This document shows, piece by piece, positions 11,750-23,800 of a stretch of 64,000 nucleotides of DNA. The stretch comes from Apricaphanius iberus. Lineage: Eukaryota > Chordata > Actinopteri > Cyprinodontiformes > Aphaniidae. A program made the position numbers and the translations under genes. The notes under the pieces are model-generated. The model saw only the letters and a list, made by a program, of their open reading frames with translations. It had not been told where the DNA came from and searched no databases. Numbering within the stretch: position 1 is the stretch's first letter; every line of letters starts with the position of its first letter. The stretch is taken from positions 1,054,001 through 1,118,000 of the forward strand of contig JAPXFQ010002899.1 of the NCBI GenBank assembly GCA_028564705.1, given 5' to 3'.

Positions 11750-11985
11750 TTGCAAGCTGGTGGCACTGGAGGAAAGTTCTATTTATTTTTTGAACATAAA
11801 ATAAATTCAAAAAATTTACAATTAACACCCTGGCTGTGGCTGGCAACAATAACCAATAAGTAATAATTTTTAGGAGTAAATAAACCTCCTTTGTTAATTC
11901 TCTACTGCATGTTTAGGTTGGTCATGATTGTGGACATTTTCTCAGGTAGAACCCACTGCAAAGAGTTTGGGAATACTGCTTTAGA
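11750..11985 (+). repeat. Dispersed repeat copy A (inverse copy at 22123-22435)
   Basis: Shares long blocks with the complement of 22123-22435: ggaggaaagttcta, ccaataagtaat, ggagtaaat...cctcctttgttaatt, then gtttaggttggtcatgat and attttctcaggt. Probably a hAT-type non-autonomous element. No open frame. Confidence 0.7.
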
Positions 11986-11999
11986 TTATATCGCAAAAT

Positions 12000-12135
12000 A
12001 GATTTTAGGCGCTGTGACAGTTTTTCTATAGTAAAATACGTTTTAAAAATCACAATCGCATAGTACGGCGATATATAGTAATGTATTGTAACACAAATCG
12101 TATCACCAGATTCTTGCAAGTGCTCATCCCTAGAG
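12000..12135. repeat. Short dispersed repeat end
   Basis: Contains gcgatatatagtaatgta and acaaatcgtatcaccaga and ends in catcccta, like the ends of fish hAT-type miniature elements. Fragmentary. The rest of the first AKT1S1 intron (10110-11213, 12136-12425) is AT-rich without recognised features. Confidence 0.4.
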
Positions 12136-12698
12136 GTGGATGTGATTAAAGCTGAAACGATCCCAGATTCTTCAAATTCACTTGAACGCAAAATATAAAT
12201 GAGTAAAATTATTATTATTATCATATTTTGGTGTTTAATCGGGACAGTGAGCCCAAAAACAGCTTTAAACTGATAAAGCATGCTAGGAGCAACGTCGGGT
12301 GACCCGCTACTTTACATTTTGGATCATAAGCTTCTTGGAGAAGGAGCAGCTGAATTAAAATCATAATAATTCCAAATCGAATGGGTGGATGTGAACTTAC
12401 TGGTGTGTTCTCTGTGTTTTTCCAGGCATCACCAGTAGCCTGGTGACATCTCTCCCTTGGCTCTCACCACCACCCAGCTCTCATATCCTAAAGTCACTTT
12501 GTGCCTCCATACCCGATTGGTTCAAATATCCGGCGACATCAGCAAGAACCTTAAGCAAAATCCGACGTGTCGCCGCTACCAAAGTCAGTGTTTCATCCAG
12601 TTTGGCGTCTCCCATAATTCTTGATTTGTCTAAACCCCGAAGCCCTTTGTTGTTTTTCAGTGTTAGCCGTTTCTGTAAATACGACAAAGGGCACCATT

Positions 12699-14679
12699 AT
12701 GGCCTCAGTAACCCACTCGTCTGAGCCAGAGATCCCAGACAACCACAAAGAGAGCTGGCTGGCTCTGCTTTCCGCTGCCGAAGCCTACAGCCAAAAGTCC
12801 GGCTGTGACCTGGCCATCCTCACGGCCTGCAAGAAGTTCCGGTCGACGGCCGGGGAAGGCGAGGCGGGGAAGAAGCGGGAGAGCGGCGGCTTTCCGAAGG
12901 AGTGCCAGTTCTCCTACAGCGTGTGGGGTCAGGGCTACCTGGCCGAGTCGGCGCGCCGCTACGTGGACGACATCGGTGTGCTGCACGCCACGTCCATGCT
13001 GACGGCCCAGAAGCGCACGCGGCAAACCGGCGGAGGGCAAGGAGGCAAGCTGTTGGTAGATTTGACCTCTGACACTGCTTACAGAGGGGTGAGTGGGAAG
13101 ATGTGCCGCATCTAGCCGCTCTTGGGGAACGCTCCGGTGCAAACCGTGTTTGAGTCTCTCTGTTGACGTTGCAGAGCTTCACAGGCGACGGCGTGGTGGG
13201 CGGGGTCAGCCCCAACAGCAGACTGTACCCCCAGAGCTACCCGTCCATCTACAGCCCGGACGGCACGACCCAGCAGGGCGTTGCGCAGAACGGCAACGGT
13301 GAGAGAGAGCAGGAGAGGAGCGCCCTGGAAGTGGAGCGAGCGAGACAGAGGGCTGGGATCGTGGAGTTAGAGGAAGAGGAGGGAGAGGAGGTGGAGGAGG
13401 AAGAGGACCTGGACGAGAGACGACCCTACGGGAACGAAAGCGCAGGTGAGGTGGCAGTGTAGCTTTCTTTCTGTAGGTGGAGGGAGACATGTACTGTACT
13501 GACCATGCGTCAGTGTTTGAAAAAAAAAAGTAACTTTCTCCACATATTTGTCTGTAGGAGGTAATGTAACATTTCTGTATGTTTATTGGTCCTAATATTC
13601 AGTCACCAAGCCCTCCACCAGGAGGGTAAGGTCGTTGGCTGCGCATATAGAGCTGTATCCGAGCATATTAATGAAACGTTGAGTGGAAGGAAAAAAATGT
13701 TTAGATAAGAAGCACAAACAGCTAAGGGTTGTAGAACTGTAGCCTTGTAGGGCTGTGCGACATGAGCTAAAATTAATATCACGGTATATCGAGCATTTCA
13801 CCTCGATAACGGTAAGTGGACGATAACAATTACCACATCACCCCCACCCACTTGTCTTTTTCTTTTTTAATCGTTTCCTTTTCTGTATTAAATGTCCAAT
13901 AGTGGCCAAATTTGCTTAATGTTCTTTAAAATATGACTGCTTGTTGCTATTGAACAGCTTCAAACAGCCTTTTAATTCAGGGCTTGATTCCCACTCCATT
14001 CTGTATTTCTTAGAGTCCAGTTTAAACCCACACAGACAAGATGAGGGGGGGAAGTTACAGGGGCTTAGTGAAATCGATGATTTTAGTGTGCAGTCGTTTA
14101 TTTTAGACAGAAAATATTTTACGACGGAGCACAGGTGGCTTCAATCAAAAACAGCAGCAACTCAGGGGGATTAAAATATCTGCTCCGCCTGAACAGGACC
14201 TGGGCGGGCGGAGCTGTTGAGCTAAAAACGCTCTGGTTCGGCAGCAGCTCCGTTGCTGCAGTAACAAACATACGTGCTCCAAGTATCCAATAACACCATA
14301 CAAAGTCTCTTTCTTTGTCGCTAGTTGCATTTCTCTGAAAAAATAGTCGGTAGATGAGTCTAAACTCTTGCTAAATATAGCTACACAGTAGGTTCGTCAG
14401 CAGCGCTTCCCTGCTCTGTCACATGACTCAGGGCAAAGCTGATTTCTTAAAGGGCCAGGAGCACCACTAAACTCAATCACATCTTTTCATTTGTTTTACA
14501 TACCAAATTTACCGTCACGGGCAAATTGACGTCGGTAACGTTCTAAATTTCGTTATAGGTAAGCCCTACCTGAGGAGACCCTGCAGGAGTTTAGGAAAGA
14601 TTCATGAGATGTGTTCTGCAACTGGGTTTAGAGTACAGCTGGATGAAATTGACCAAAAGCTATTTTTCAGCTTAAATCC

Positions 14680-14713
<34 letters not shown>

Positions 14714-17700
14714 CTTTCTTTATTTATTTATTTATTTATTTTTTTTTCTACCCCAAAAACTATAGACAAAAAGCAATTCAGACTCTAAGCTACATGTCTC
14801 AAATGTTACACAGGAATGTTAATTGTCATACAGCTGTAAATGTACAGACAGTGACAAGAATAAAGTTTCTGCAAATATTAATAATATAACTTTTTCTTTC
14901 TTCCGAACCACTTAAAGCACTTTTACTTTGAGACTGAATGCAGCAGTGGGGGGTTGTGGTGAGATTCCCGTTCATTAAGGATGGGAGTGGTCTATTTATT
15001 TTATATCCATATAAACGATATTGGGTCATTCTTGTATCTTTATATGAAAACATTTCAATATTTTTAAAAACCCAAACATACATTTAAAATACTCAACCAG
15101 CACAAAGAACAAAGCAACACTCTGGGGTAAACTAGATGGGAATGAATGGGGGAAGTGTTAGTCTCGAGTCGTCCCTCAGTTCTGTTGTCTTCCTTTTATT
15201 CTTAATGAGTTGTAGCCTCACACACACACACTCGTTTTATTTCCAGTCCTTTGGCTCCCATTTATTTTCTTAAATGCCTTAAAAATACCAACATTAACAG
15301 CCTGACAAACAGAAAGGGGGTTTTAGCATCAAAAGGGTGAAAAAACCAGCTGATCCACTGAAGGATGATGCATCTCTCAGTTCCTGTTCTTCCTGTTGTT
15401 TGGACATTTCGACAGCCTCCTGTCCCGTCTTTACTTGAATGCATTTGCGTGTTCTCCAAAATCAGGGGCCAATTGGATGCTGCTGGTAGCCGTGCGGACT
15501 TCAGTTTAGTGCCTAGCGTAATATGGACCTTATTGCTGGTGAAAGATGCGTTCGCTGTCAAACTTTTGGTCCATCATTGTTTTCCTACTGTATCTTCATC
15601 AGAGAGTATTAATGTTCCCAAATAGCAGAGTTTAGTCCTATTTATTTTTTTAGTGTTACTTTTTAAAGTTGCGCTGTGGAAACGTTCTGCACATAAAAAA
15701 TTCTCCACGTGTTCAGGTAGAAACTGAACCATCTTCCTTTAATGTAGCAGTCTCATTTGTTGCTGTTTGGTTCCAGGTGTTTTCTCCATGGACGAGGACT
15801 CTCTGTCTCGTGACTGTGAGCCGTTCTTTGAGTCCGACGGAGAGGAGGAGAGCACCGACGGTGAGAGATCTGTTACCCTGCATGAAAGCTCGTAGTTATC
15901 ATAATCGCAATAAATTAAATGTGCCTTTTTTATGTGTGTTTTTTTTGTCCGTTGTGCACCAGGCTCGCTAAGCGAGGACGCCCCTCCGCCGCCGCGCGGC
16001 CTGGCCATGGGGCAGCACGCGTTCTCATCCCGCCACGCCCATCCCCACCCCACGGCTCTGGCCCGCTCGCTGCCCGTGTCCGTGCCCGTCTGGGGCTGCA
16101 AGAGCAGCAGAGCCGCTCAGGGAGAAAGCAACAGTGGAGAGAGGGTGAGATCAGAGGATGAGTGGAATATTATCCAAGAGCAAAACTGAGAAAATGTTGC
16201 TTTTTTCAGTCTATGAATGATAACCACATCATGGTAGATCCTCCTTCAGTTCTAGGGTATCGGATTGTGTGAAGTTTAAATCCAGGTGCAAGTGTATTAC
16301 ACATTTTATTTATTTTGTAGAAACGAGGCCAGAATGGTAAAGCTATGAGCTGACAATCAAATGCATTTGATAAATCATCAGCAGATGTGACGATGAAACC
16401 GAAAACACAATGTACACCTTATCCAAAGTCACTCCGCTATCTATGCAAAGGTTTAACCGAAACAAGTTTTAAATGTATTTCATGGCCACAGACTTCCAGC
16501 TTCGCGCGATCTGTTGCAGAGGAAGAATTACAGTTGTAGCAGTTACATCCTACTACAGATTAAAGTCTCCATAGAAAGTTTTTAATGGATTGCACGGACA
16601 CAGACTTCACTTGATCCATTGCAGAAGAGGAATAACGGAGAGGTCTGATCGGGGTTACGACCCAATGTTCTTCAACTCTAATGAAATCAAAATTACTTCA
16701 AAATATTACCGTTAAGTGTTTTAAATGTATTTCATGGAGACAGAATTGCTTCTTCTCGCAGTCTGGTACTCAAGAGGAATTACTTTATTGTGGTTACGCT
16801 GTATAACAGATTACAATCTCCAAAACCTGAAACCAACAAGTTTTAAAGGTGTTTCACGGACACAGAGGACACACGCAAAGGAGGAATAAACGAAAGGTCG
16901 GACCGGAGTTACGACCCATTTTTCTTCAGCCACAATTCCTGATTCATTTACAGCGGTTTTGCTCTAAAAACAAAATTAAAATCTATCCAAAATCTGAGAA
17001 AAAAAATGTAACTGTAACAACATTTTAATGTATTTTATGGATATAAACCTGTGCCTTCCTGTTGCAGACAAGGAATTACTTTACAGCGGTTATGCTCTGA
17101 AACAAAACCTCTGTAATCCAAGAAGAATTTGTAACTTCTGTAAACGTCTGATTCGTTTACAGCGGTTACACTCTAAAACAAAGTGAAATCCCTCCAAGAC
17201 CGATCCGAATCTCCAAAATCTGAGGAAAAAAAATTAACCATAGACACTTTTTAATATGGACACTGACTTGCGCCTTTTATGCGACGTGTCTGAGAGCAAT
17301 AATTAGTTTATAGCTTTTGCACACGGAAACAAACGTAAGTTGCTGACAGATGTTTAATCAGTTAACTCGTTTAGCGAAAAAGCAAAAAATAAAATATGTT
17401 TTGGGATTAAAAAAAGCAGTCTCTTTCTGCACAAAACATGTACCGAACTGTACCGTGGACCGTGGCCCAAGTACCGAGGTACGGACCGTACCGTGGGCTA
17501 CCTGTACCGTTGCACCGCTAGTTCAAAGTCACTTAAATCACCTTTCTTCCCCATTCTGATGCTCGGTTTGAGCTGCAGCAGATCGTCTTAACCATGTCTA
17601 CATGCAAAAATACACACAGTTTCCGCTTAAAAAGCCATAAAAACGCTTTTTTAATGCCTTAAAAAGACTTCGAAAAGTCTTTCATTTTGATATCTGGGTC

Positions 17701-18563
17701 TTAAAATTTGTGCTGTATTTCACTTCAAACGTCAAAACACTTAGGACATGATGTCTTCAGTAAACGAAGATCAATGTAAAAAACAACGTAACCAATATTG
17801 ATAAACAACGTAACATTTTTAGGAAAACTTTCCTGTGACCTGCTGAAATGTTCTCCGATTTTTCACATCTCATCTTGGCTTGTCGTCTTTTACACATTCC
17901 ACATTTCTCTGAGAAATAAGTTGAAGGATATTTTTTTCCTCTCTACCGATAGGGCTGTGAAATAGGCCATTAAATGGATATTAATAACTTAAATTAATAA
18001 CTTGAATTTAACTTAAGGAACCCTGTATATTTTTAGTTTCATTTAAAAAACAAGGTGATTTTATGCAGTTAATGCGTGTTTAAACCCATTCTTTACTCTG
18101 AGATAAAATAAATAGTACGATTATTTATCAATATATTCGATTTTCTTTTTTAAGATCTAAATATTCAACAAGGTTTGGTATTTTTTTCACATTATTATTG
18201 TATATTAAACTCAAAAGTACGGGTGAAAAGTCAGTATATTTTCAATACGTCGTTGAGGAACAACGTTTTTAAGGCGTTTTTAAAGACAAAGACGTTATTC
18301 AGCTGCAGAAATCCACTCTGCTGCTCATATGACTGTAAAAGTTCAGAAGGTCAACCAAGATTAGGTAACAGGAACAAATTTCCACCGCTTTAACATCCCA
18401 TCTTCCCTCCCTCTGTCTGATTCAGCCGGGCTGCGCCGACCTGGAGCACATCGCCGCCAGCATGAAGGCCCTGCTGGTCCCCGGAGCCACCGACGGGACG
18501 GAGATGTTCGGGGCCCTGCCGCGGCCCCGCCTCAACACGGGGGACTTCTCACTCAAGCACTGA
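12699..18563 (+). CDS. akt1s1: Proline-rich AKT1 substrate 1 (PRAS40), mTORC1 inhibitor
   Basis: Cytosolic mTORC1 subunit that binds Raptor and restrains mTOR until AKT and mTOR phosphorylate it. Coding exons: 12699-13088, 13175-13445, 15777-15860, 15963-16144, 18426-18563; GT/AG sites and phases agree, giving 354 residues (human 256). Residues 1-130 hold the conserved N-terminal block ([31 protein letters not shown]). Residues about 188-221 form an acidic E/D-rich insert not in the human protein as I recall it. FSMDED (about 223-228) matches the TOS motif region. SLPVSVPVW (from S284) is the mTOR-site region, and RPRLNT near the C-terminus gives an AKT site (T about 347). IAASMKALL is also conserved. 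Head-to-head with TBC1D17. An upstream ATG frame (12443-12724) may overlap the start if exon 2 begins at 12426; a second acceptor (tttttcag) ends at 12660. Confidence 0.95.
13748..14568. mobile_element. Probable hAT-type MITE in AKT1S1 intron
   Basis: Starts tagggctgtgcgacatg with a ggtatatcgagcatttca-type block and ends gtaagcccta, so the outermost bases are inverted (TAGGGCT/AGCCCTA). I found no matching 8-bp duplication, so the borders are uncertain. No transposase remnant. Confidence 0.4.
14681..14747. repeat. (TA)n followed by (TTTA)n and poly-T
   Basis: About twelve TA units, then TTTC/TTTA tetranucleotides and a T run, in the AKT1S1 intron between exons 3 and 4. The rest of that intron (14750-15776) shows no recognised element. 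Confidence 0.85.
16466..17270. repeat. Diverged intronic tandem array
   Basis: A unit beginning gttttaaatgtatttcatgg...cacagac recurs at about 16466, 16578, 16718, 16840, 17021 and 17244 (spacings 112, 140, 122, 181 and 223). Later units share tttacagcggtt-tgctct-aaaca blocks (near 16950, 17080, 17156) and ggttacgaccca (16651, 16910). Copies differ by substitutions and indels, so the array is old. It fills much of the last AKT1S1 intron and has no coding potential. Confidence 0.7.
17430..17525. mobile_element. MITE end fragment (accgtaccg type)
   Basis: Repeated ccgtac/ggtacgg words ending cgttgcaccgctag, the terminal wording of a common fish hAT-type miniature element. Only one end is clear. 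Downstream intron sequence to 18425 has no recognised feature. Confidence 0.5.
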
Positions 18564-19975
18564 AAGGGGAGGCAGAGCGGGACGCAGGCGATGAAGTGGG
18601 GAGAAAAGAAACAAACTCTGTATTGTGTTATCAGCGTAAAAGCTTGAGCTCGATTATTGATTCACTCACTAAGAAATTAACAGCTTTGCAGGGTTAAAAC
18701 GGTCGAAGAAATGCTACAAACACTAATAACATCAACACTACTGTTGCTACCCCCCAAACTGTTTTATTGATTTAGGGAGCAAAGTCTTGCCTGTGCATAA
18801 CTTTTTTTAATCACCTGAGGATGAGTTGAATCTGTGCTTTTTTTTTTTTTCTTTTCACTAAAATCCCGACCAGCTCCAACAGAGATGTTTCAAAAAGTCC
18901 ACATAAAAAGGAAATAAAAAGATCTCTCTTTCGGATTTAACCCAGCTGACCATTTCCCTTCATTTAGAGGTGATTATGAGTTGAATTGTGCCTCCAACAC
19001 TAAGCTGCAATCAGAGATTGTTGCAGGCTGACATTGGTTCTTGCTGCTTATGCATTCATATACGAGCTAACTCCGACACATCTGGCAGTCACTCTGCTTT
19101 AGCCACGTTTTTGAACACTAAAGAGAGGTACAACTGTTGTTTTCCGGATTTAAAAAATTTTTTTTTACTCTGAGCTTTCTGCAGAAGCAGGTGGAAGTGC
19201 TGCATCCGATTCTCCTGCATCTTAAACATCATCGTCATTAAATCTCCCATTGGTTTATTAATGTCGGCACAATCAGGGTGCGATCTGGAATGTTTCTTGC
19301 ATGGTCTCAAAGAAGCTTGCAGCCAAGTGTGCAGTTTTAAGGTTTGCTGCCTAATAAACCTAAGAAAATCAGGTCCATTTTTAACATTTCTCTCACAATG
19401 ATCTTAAAGTCCAGGCTTATGCAATCCCACGTACGAAATCGGACCATTTTCGCCTCACATTAAAATGTGATTCCGAATTTGAACACGACTGCTTTAAAGA
19501 AATGAGAATGTTCCTTTTTTTAATAAATTAAAGTTATCATAAGGAGTTTGTTCATTTACGTTTTAACAAGTAGAAAGACCAGCAGTCTCACTATGCTCTT
19601 TCCCCCACCCATAAAAAAAGTACTAGATTTTACCACAAAGCCTGTTGCTTTTTTTGTAAATTTGAGCAGAGGACACCAGCACCTTGTCATACTTGCATAT
19701 TTTTTTATTTCACCAATGAATGACTGATGGGATGATTGTAAATCGACTTTACGTTCCAGGGGGGATGGTATTGATTTTTCTTTTGGGTTTTTTTCTTCCC
19801 TCCCATTTGCTCTGGAAATGTTAAAGTGTATGAATGGAAGAGAAAGTGACTTAGTTTGCTTGTGAGAAAGAGAGAAGAGATGTATTAAAAAATGTTAACA
19901 TCTCTGTTTCAAAATTAAATGTTCCGTTAAATCATTTTACGTTTCAAATAAAGCAACACCAAGAGAAGATGGCTC
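18564..19975 (+). other. AKT1S1 3' untranslated region with poly(A) signal
   Basis: After the TGA at 18561-18563 there is no repeat or gene until a canonical AATAAA at 19947-19952, followed by a GT-rich stretch (ctggttgttttttttgtgg, from 19976), the usual cleavage context. The implied 3' UTR is about 1.4 kb. Its end is inferred, not mapped. Confidence 0.65.
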
Positions 19976-20899
19976 TGGTTGTTTTTTTTGTGGAGGATTT
20001 TTTTATTATTATTGGCCATTAGAGGGCGGTGGAGCATCATAACAAAGGAATGTTAATGAAGAGGCTTTAGAAGAAGTTTATGTCTGCACTTCTACATGAA
20101 TGCCATTTAAATCAATAATATATTAATGCCACTAATTTAAACACTCCAAATACATTAGCTACACAGATATTGATGTTTTCACACCTTTCTTTCAGCAAAT
20201 TAGGATTATTTTAATTTACAGCCAGAGGTGGATAGTATTACCAAGTAACATTTTGGGGGGAAATTCCCTTTCAGGGGTAGTTTTACTACACTGTAATGTA
20301 TAGTTTTTGTTAAGTAATATAATTAATTATCACTTCTACTGAATAAAAAGGTCTGACTACTTTTTCCACAAATGAGTAGCGTCATTCAATGAAGAACAAA
20401 TGTATTTTGACCAGAAATGCATGAGACCTAGAACCACACCTACAGTGTATGTCATACATCCTGTTTGTACACAAGCTTTAATTTGTTGTTTTCCATCTGC
20501 TGCTGTGGCGTGGCCACAAATTGGTTTTTACGTGGGCCCAGCAAAAAAAATGGGTGGCCTATATAAATGTTATTGAAATTAAAGTGCAGCTCACCCCAAA
20601 AGTAACTTTTTTTTTTTTTTTTGCTGATGAAGTGCATAAATGAGTGTCTAATAGTACGGTTTACACTTCTGGTCGTGTTTTTGTTGTTGTTTGTTTTTTG
20701 TGTGTGTACATTTTAGGAAAAAAATATTAGTTTTGTACCAAAAACCGGTAGTGGAGTTCCCTCTTTAGGTTTATTTGTTTTTGCCACTCTTTTACAAACA
20801 ACATCACATTACATTGAATAAAACAGATTAAAATCCAGTAAAGCAATTACACCAACACAATACAGATGGTGGTTAAAGACTTGGTAAATCATTGATTTC
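19976..20899. other. Intergenic, fragments of short repeats
   Basis: No gene seen. A block starting gccagaggtggatagtatta (20221) resembles the end of a fish miniature transposon. T- and A-runs are common (20608-20622, 20690-20730). The open frame on the minus strand at 20452-20637 is unsupported. Confidence 0.4.
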
Positions 20900-23800
20900 T
20901 CACATTCATGTATGGTGACATCAGGTAAATTGGGCCATCAGATAAGATGAGCCCCTTAAGGTTTGCTCCTCCTAGCCTTTTAATTTTATTCAGACAATAT
21001 CCGCAAAAGATCTCCAATTGTTGGCAAGAGTCATCATGAAAAAAACTATTTGATTAGTCTATCATTATCAAAAGGTGGCCCTATTTACCTGACATCACTC
21101 TACATATGACAATTAGACCAGTGAGTAAGATTGATACAATTGTTGGACATAAAACATTTTGAGTTGCTTTTTGAAGTTATGTGAGTTTATTTGTCCTCTT
21201 AAAGTCTTTGGTTAACGATTCCATTCTTTCATGGTTTTAAACATCACTGCACACTGACACATTTTAGTCTTGGGCAACGTCAAGCACTTCCCTTTGGAAT
21301 GCCGTGTTGAGTACCAATCAATATTTTTACTCAAAGGCAAATTTAGGTAGAATATGGCTCATTTTTGCGTATAACCATCCGTCCTTCATCGGAGGCCAAA
21401 CAAGTTGCAGATGCATTTTAGTGAAATACGTCGTAAAAGCACAATACATGCAGCTTAGTTTTGCACCAATTGTAATTTCTTTACATTTTTAAGCGAAGTG
21501 TTTGACCAAACAACTGCACAATAATCCAAACGAGATAACACTAAAGTTTGAGTAACAAATTGGATCACTTTTATAGTTAAATATTTCGAACGTGTTTTTT
21601 ATAACTCCTAGACCACGTCCCATTTTCAAAATTACATTATTCCCTTTTTGGTCCCAAGACACTTCCTCTACCTGTCTCACAGCCGTGTTCTTTATAGAGT
21701 TTTAATTTAGGTTTGGCTTTTAGGCAATGTTTAGTACTAATGAGAATACTTGTTTTTTCAACATTTAAGATAAGATGATTACTTTCAACCCAGTCAAGAA
21801 TTTAAAAAAAAGTTGTTTTTCCAAGTGTTCTTATCTGATAGTTTTACCTGCCAGATATATTGTGGTGTCATCAGTAAATATGGAAATGTTTGCTTTATCA
21901 AGCACTAATTGCAAGTGGTTTTTGAAGATTGTGTACCACAGAGGACCTAAACAGCTGCCTTGTGGTACCCCATGTTTCACAGTTAAAAACTCTTAAAAGC
22001 AGGCATTATAAAACACTAATTGTTTTCGCTCAAATAGGTAACTTCATGAACTGCACTGCAGGTTTTTCAAAGCCGTAGCATTTTAGTTTTTTCAATAGCA
22101 TCTTATGATCTATGACAGTATTTCTCTAACTTTTTTACAGTTGGTACCACCTGTGAAAATGTTAAGCTCCCCAAATAAAACCATCATGACCAACCTAAAC
22201 ATACAGTAGAGAGGGCTTACCCTTTAAACTATAGACAATTAACAAAGGAGGCTGATTTACTCCTAATAAGGATTACTTATTGGTAATTGCTGCCGGCCAC
22301 AGCCACACTGTGTGTGAATGGCACATTTTTGAATGTATTTTATTTTCAAAAAATATTTAGAACTTTCCTCCAAGTATCACTAGGGAGAGCTGCGTACGAA
22401 TGTGCACGTGCCACAGTTTGAGAATCATGAATCTATGAGATCAAAAGCTGCCAAAAATCTGTACAAATATTTATCCTATTTCCTTTGTCCTTCTTCCAAA
22501 ACCAGTCATCAGTCATTTGGGTTACAAGATATTTCTCTCTGTAAGCATGTTGATAATTTGATACTAAAGGGTTTTTACTTAAATAGGTGTTAATCTGTTC
22601 ACATATTATTTTTTTCCATCAATTTACTCAAAATTGGAAGTAAACTAATAGGTCGACTATTTATCTCAGTGAACGGCTGTTTTTTTTGTCTTTTGGTAGG
22701 CATATAATTTTTGCAATTTTCCAAGCAGACAGAAAAATGTTTTCATTTATGCACTGATTAAATAGATGGGTTATTATAGGGGCGATCACTGCAGCAACCG
22801 GCTTCAACAAGCGTCCGTCCAATTCATCCACCCCCTTTTTTTTCCTTATAAGTCAAAAAGTTTTTCAACTTTCGAGATACTTATATTTTTTTTACTTTAA
22901 ACTTACACTTTTTTAGTTGTCACTATTTTATTTATCGCTTCAAATGGTTGATTTTGATCTAATTTTAAATTGTTTCTTAATAAATCGATTTTTTTCAATG
23001 AAATATTTGTTTAAGTGATTTGCAATTTCATCTGCTTTTGTTAAAAATCCCTTTTTTTCTTTTATTTCCAAAAACAGTGGACATGCTGTGTTTCCATGAA
23101 AATAGCATTTTGATTTTTTTCATAGTTGTTTACTATCTTTAACTGATCATGATAATAGTTTTTTAGTAAATGTTTGCACGGAGTGGATGCGTTTATTTAC
23201 ACTGACTCTTATTAGTGATATCTGGTTTCTGGACATGTTTAGTGTACTTACTGTAGAGTTATTTTTCTTTTAACTTTACTGTTAAAAGCACTTCTAGCGA
23301 CAGGTGTTGCGAATTAGCCATGGCTATAAACACTAGGATACAGGCATCAGATTATTTTACAATGGTCTATGTTTTTTGTATCTGTCCCCATTCAAATAAA
23401 GAATACAATACAATAATATTTTTTTAAAAAGTTCTCTGACCGCAGAATTTCTCCATTTCCTATATGCTCCCAAATCCGACTCACATTTAGATGTTATTGC
23501 AGTCTTCTTAGCCTTATCTCTTTCTCACATTTGTTTTTTTAAACTTTCATCCACCTATATGGACTGTTTGATTTGCATAATTTCTTGATTGGCACATAGT
23601 TTATTGAATATATAAAAAGCCTTTTCAGGACCCTTTTCCATGGAAACATCTAACCAATAGCTTTATTTCTTGCACATATCTCTCAAGATTAAAGTGTTTA
23701 TATGATGTTTTCCTGATAATCTTTTGGGTACTTCTGTTTTTTTCTGATATAGGAATAAGATTATGGTCACACTAAAACCTACAGGAGCAGACGAAACATC

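Noticed and set aside
12705..13142. 145-residue minus-strand frame over the AKT1S1 exon
   Set aside because: Shadow of the GC-rich coding exon on the plus strand, which matches PRAS40.
13206..13490. Proline-rich minus-strand frame
   Set aside because: Antisense of the acidic AKT1S1 exon; proline codons are the complement of glutamate-rich coding.
15739..16101. Minus-strand frame of 120 residues
   Set aside because: Spans two AKT1S1 exons and the intron between them in antisense.
16466..17270. Unannotated exon series
   Set aside because: Repeated blocks have no shared open frame and no consistent splice sites.
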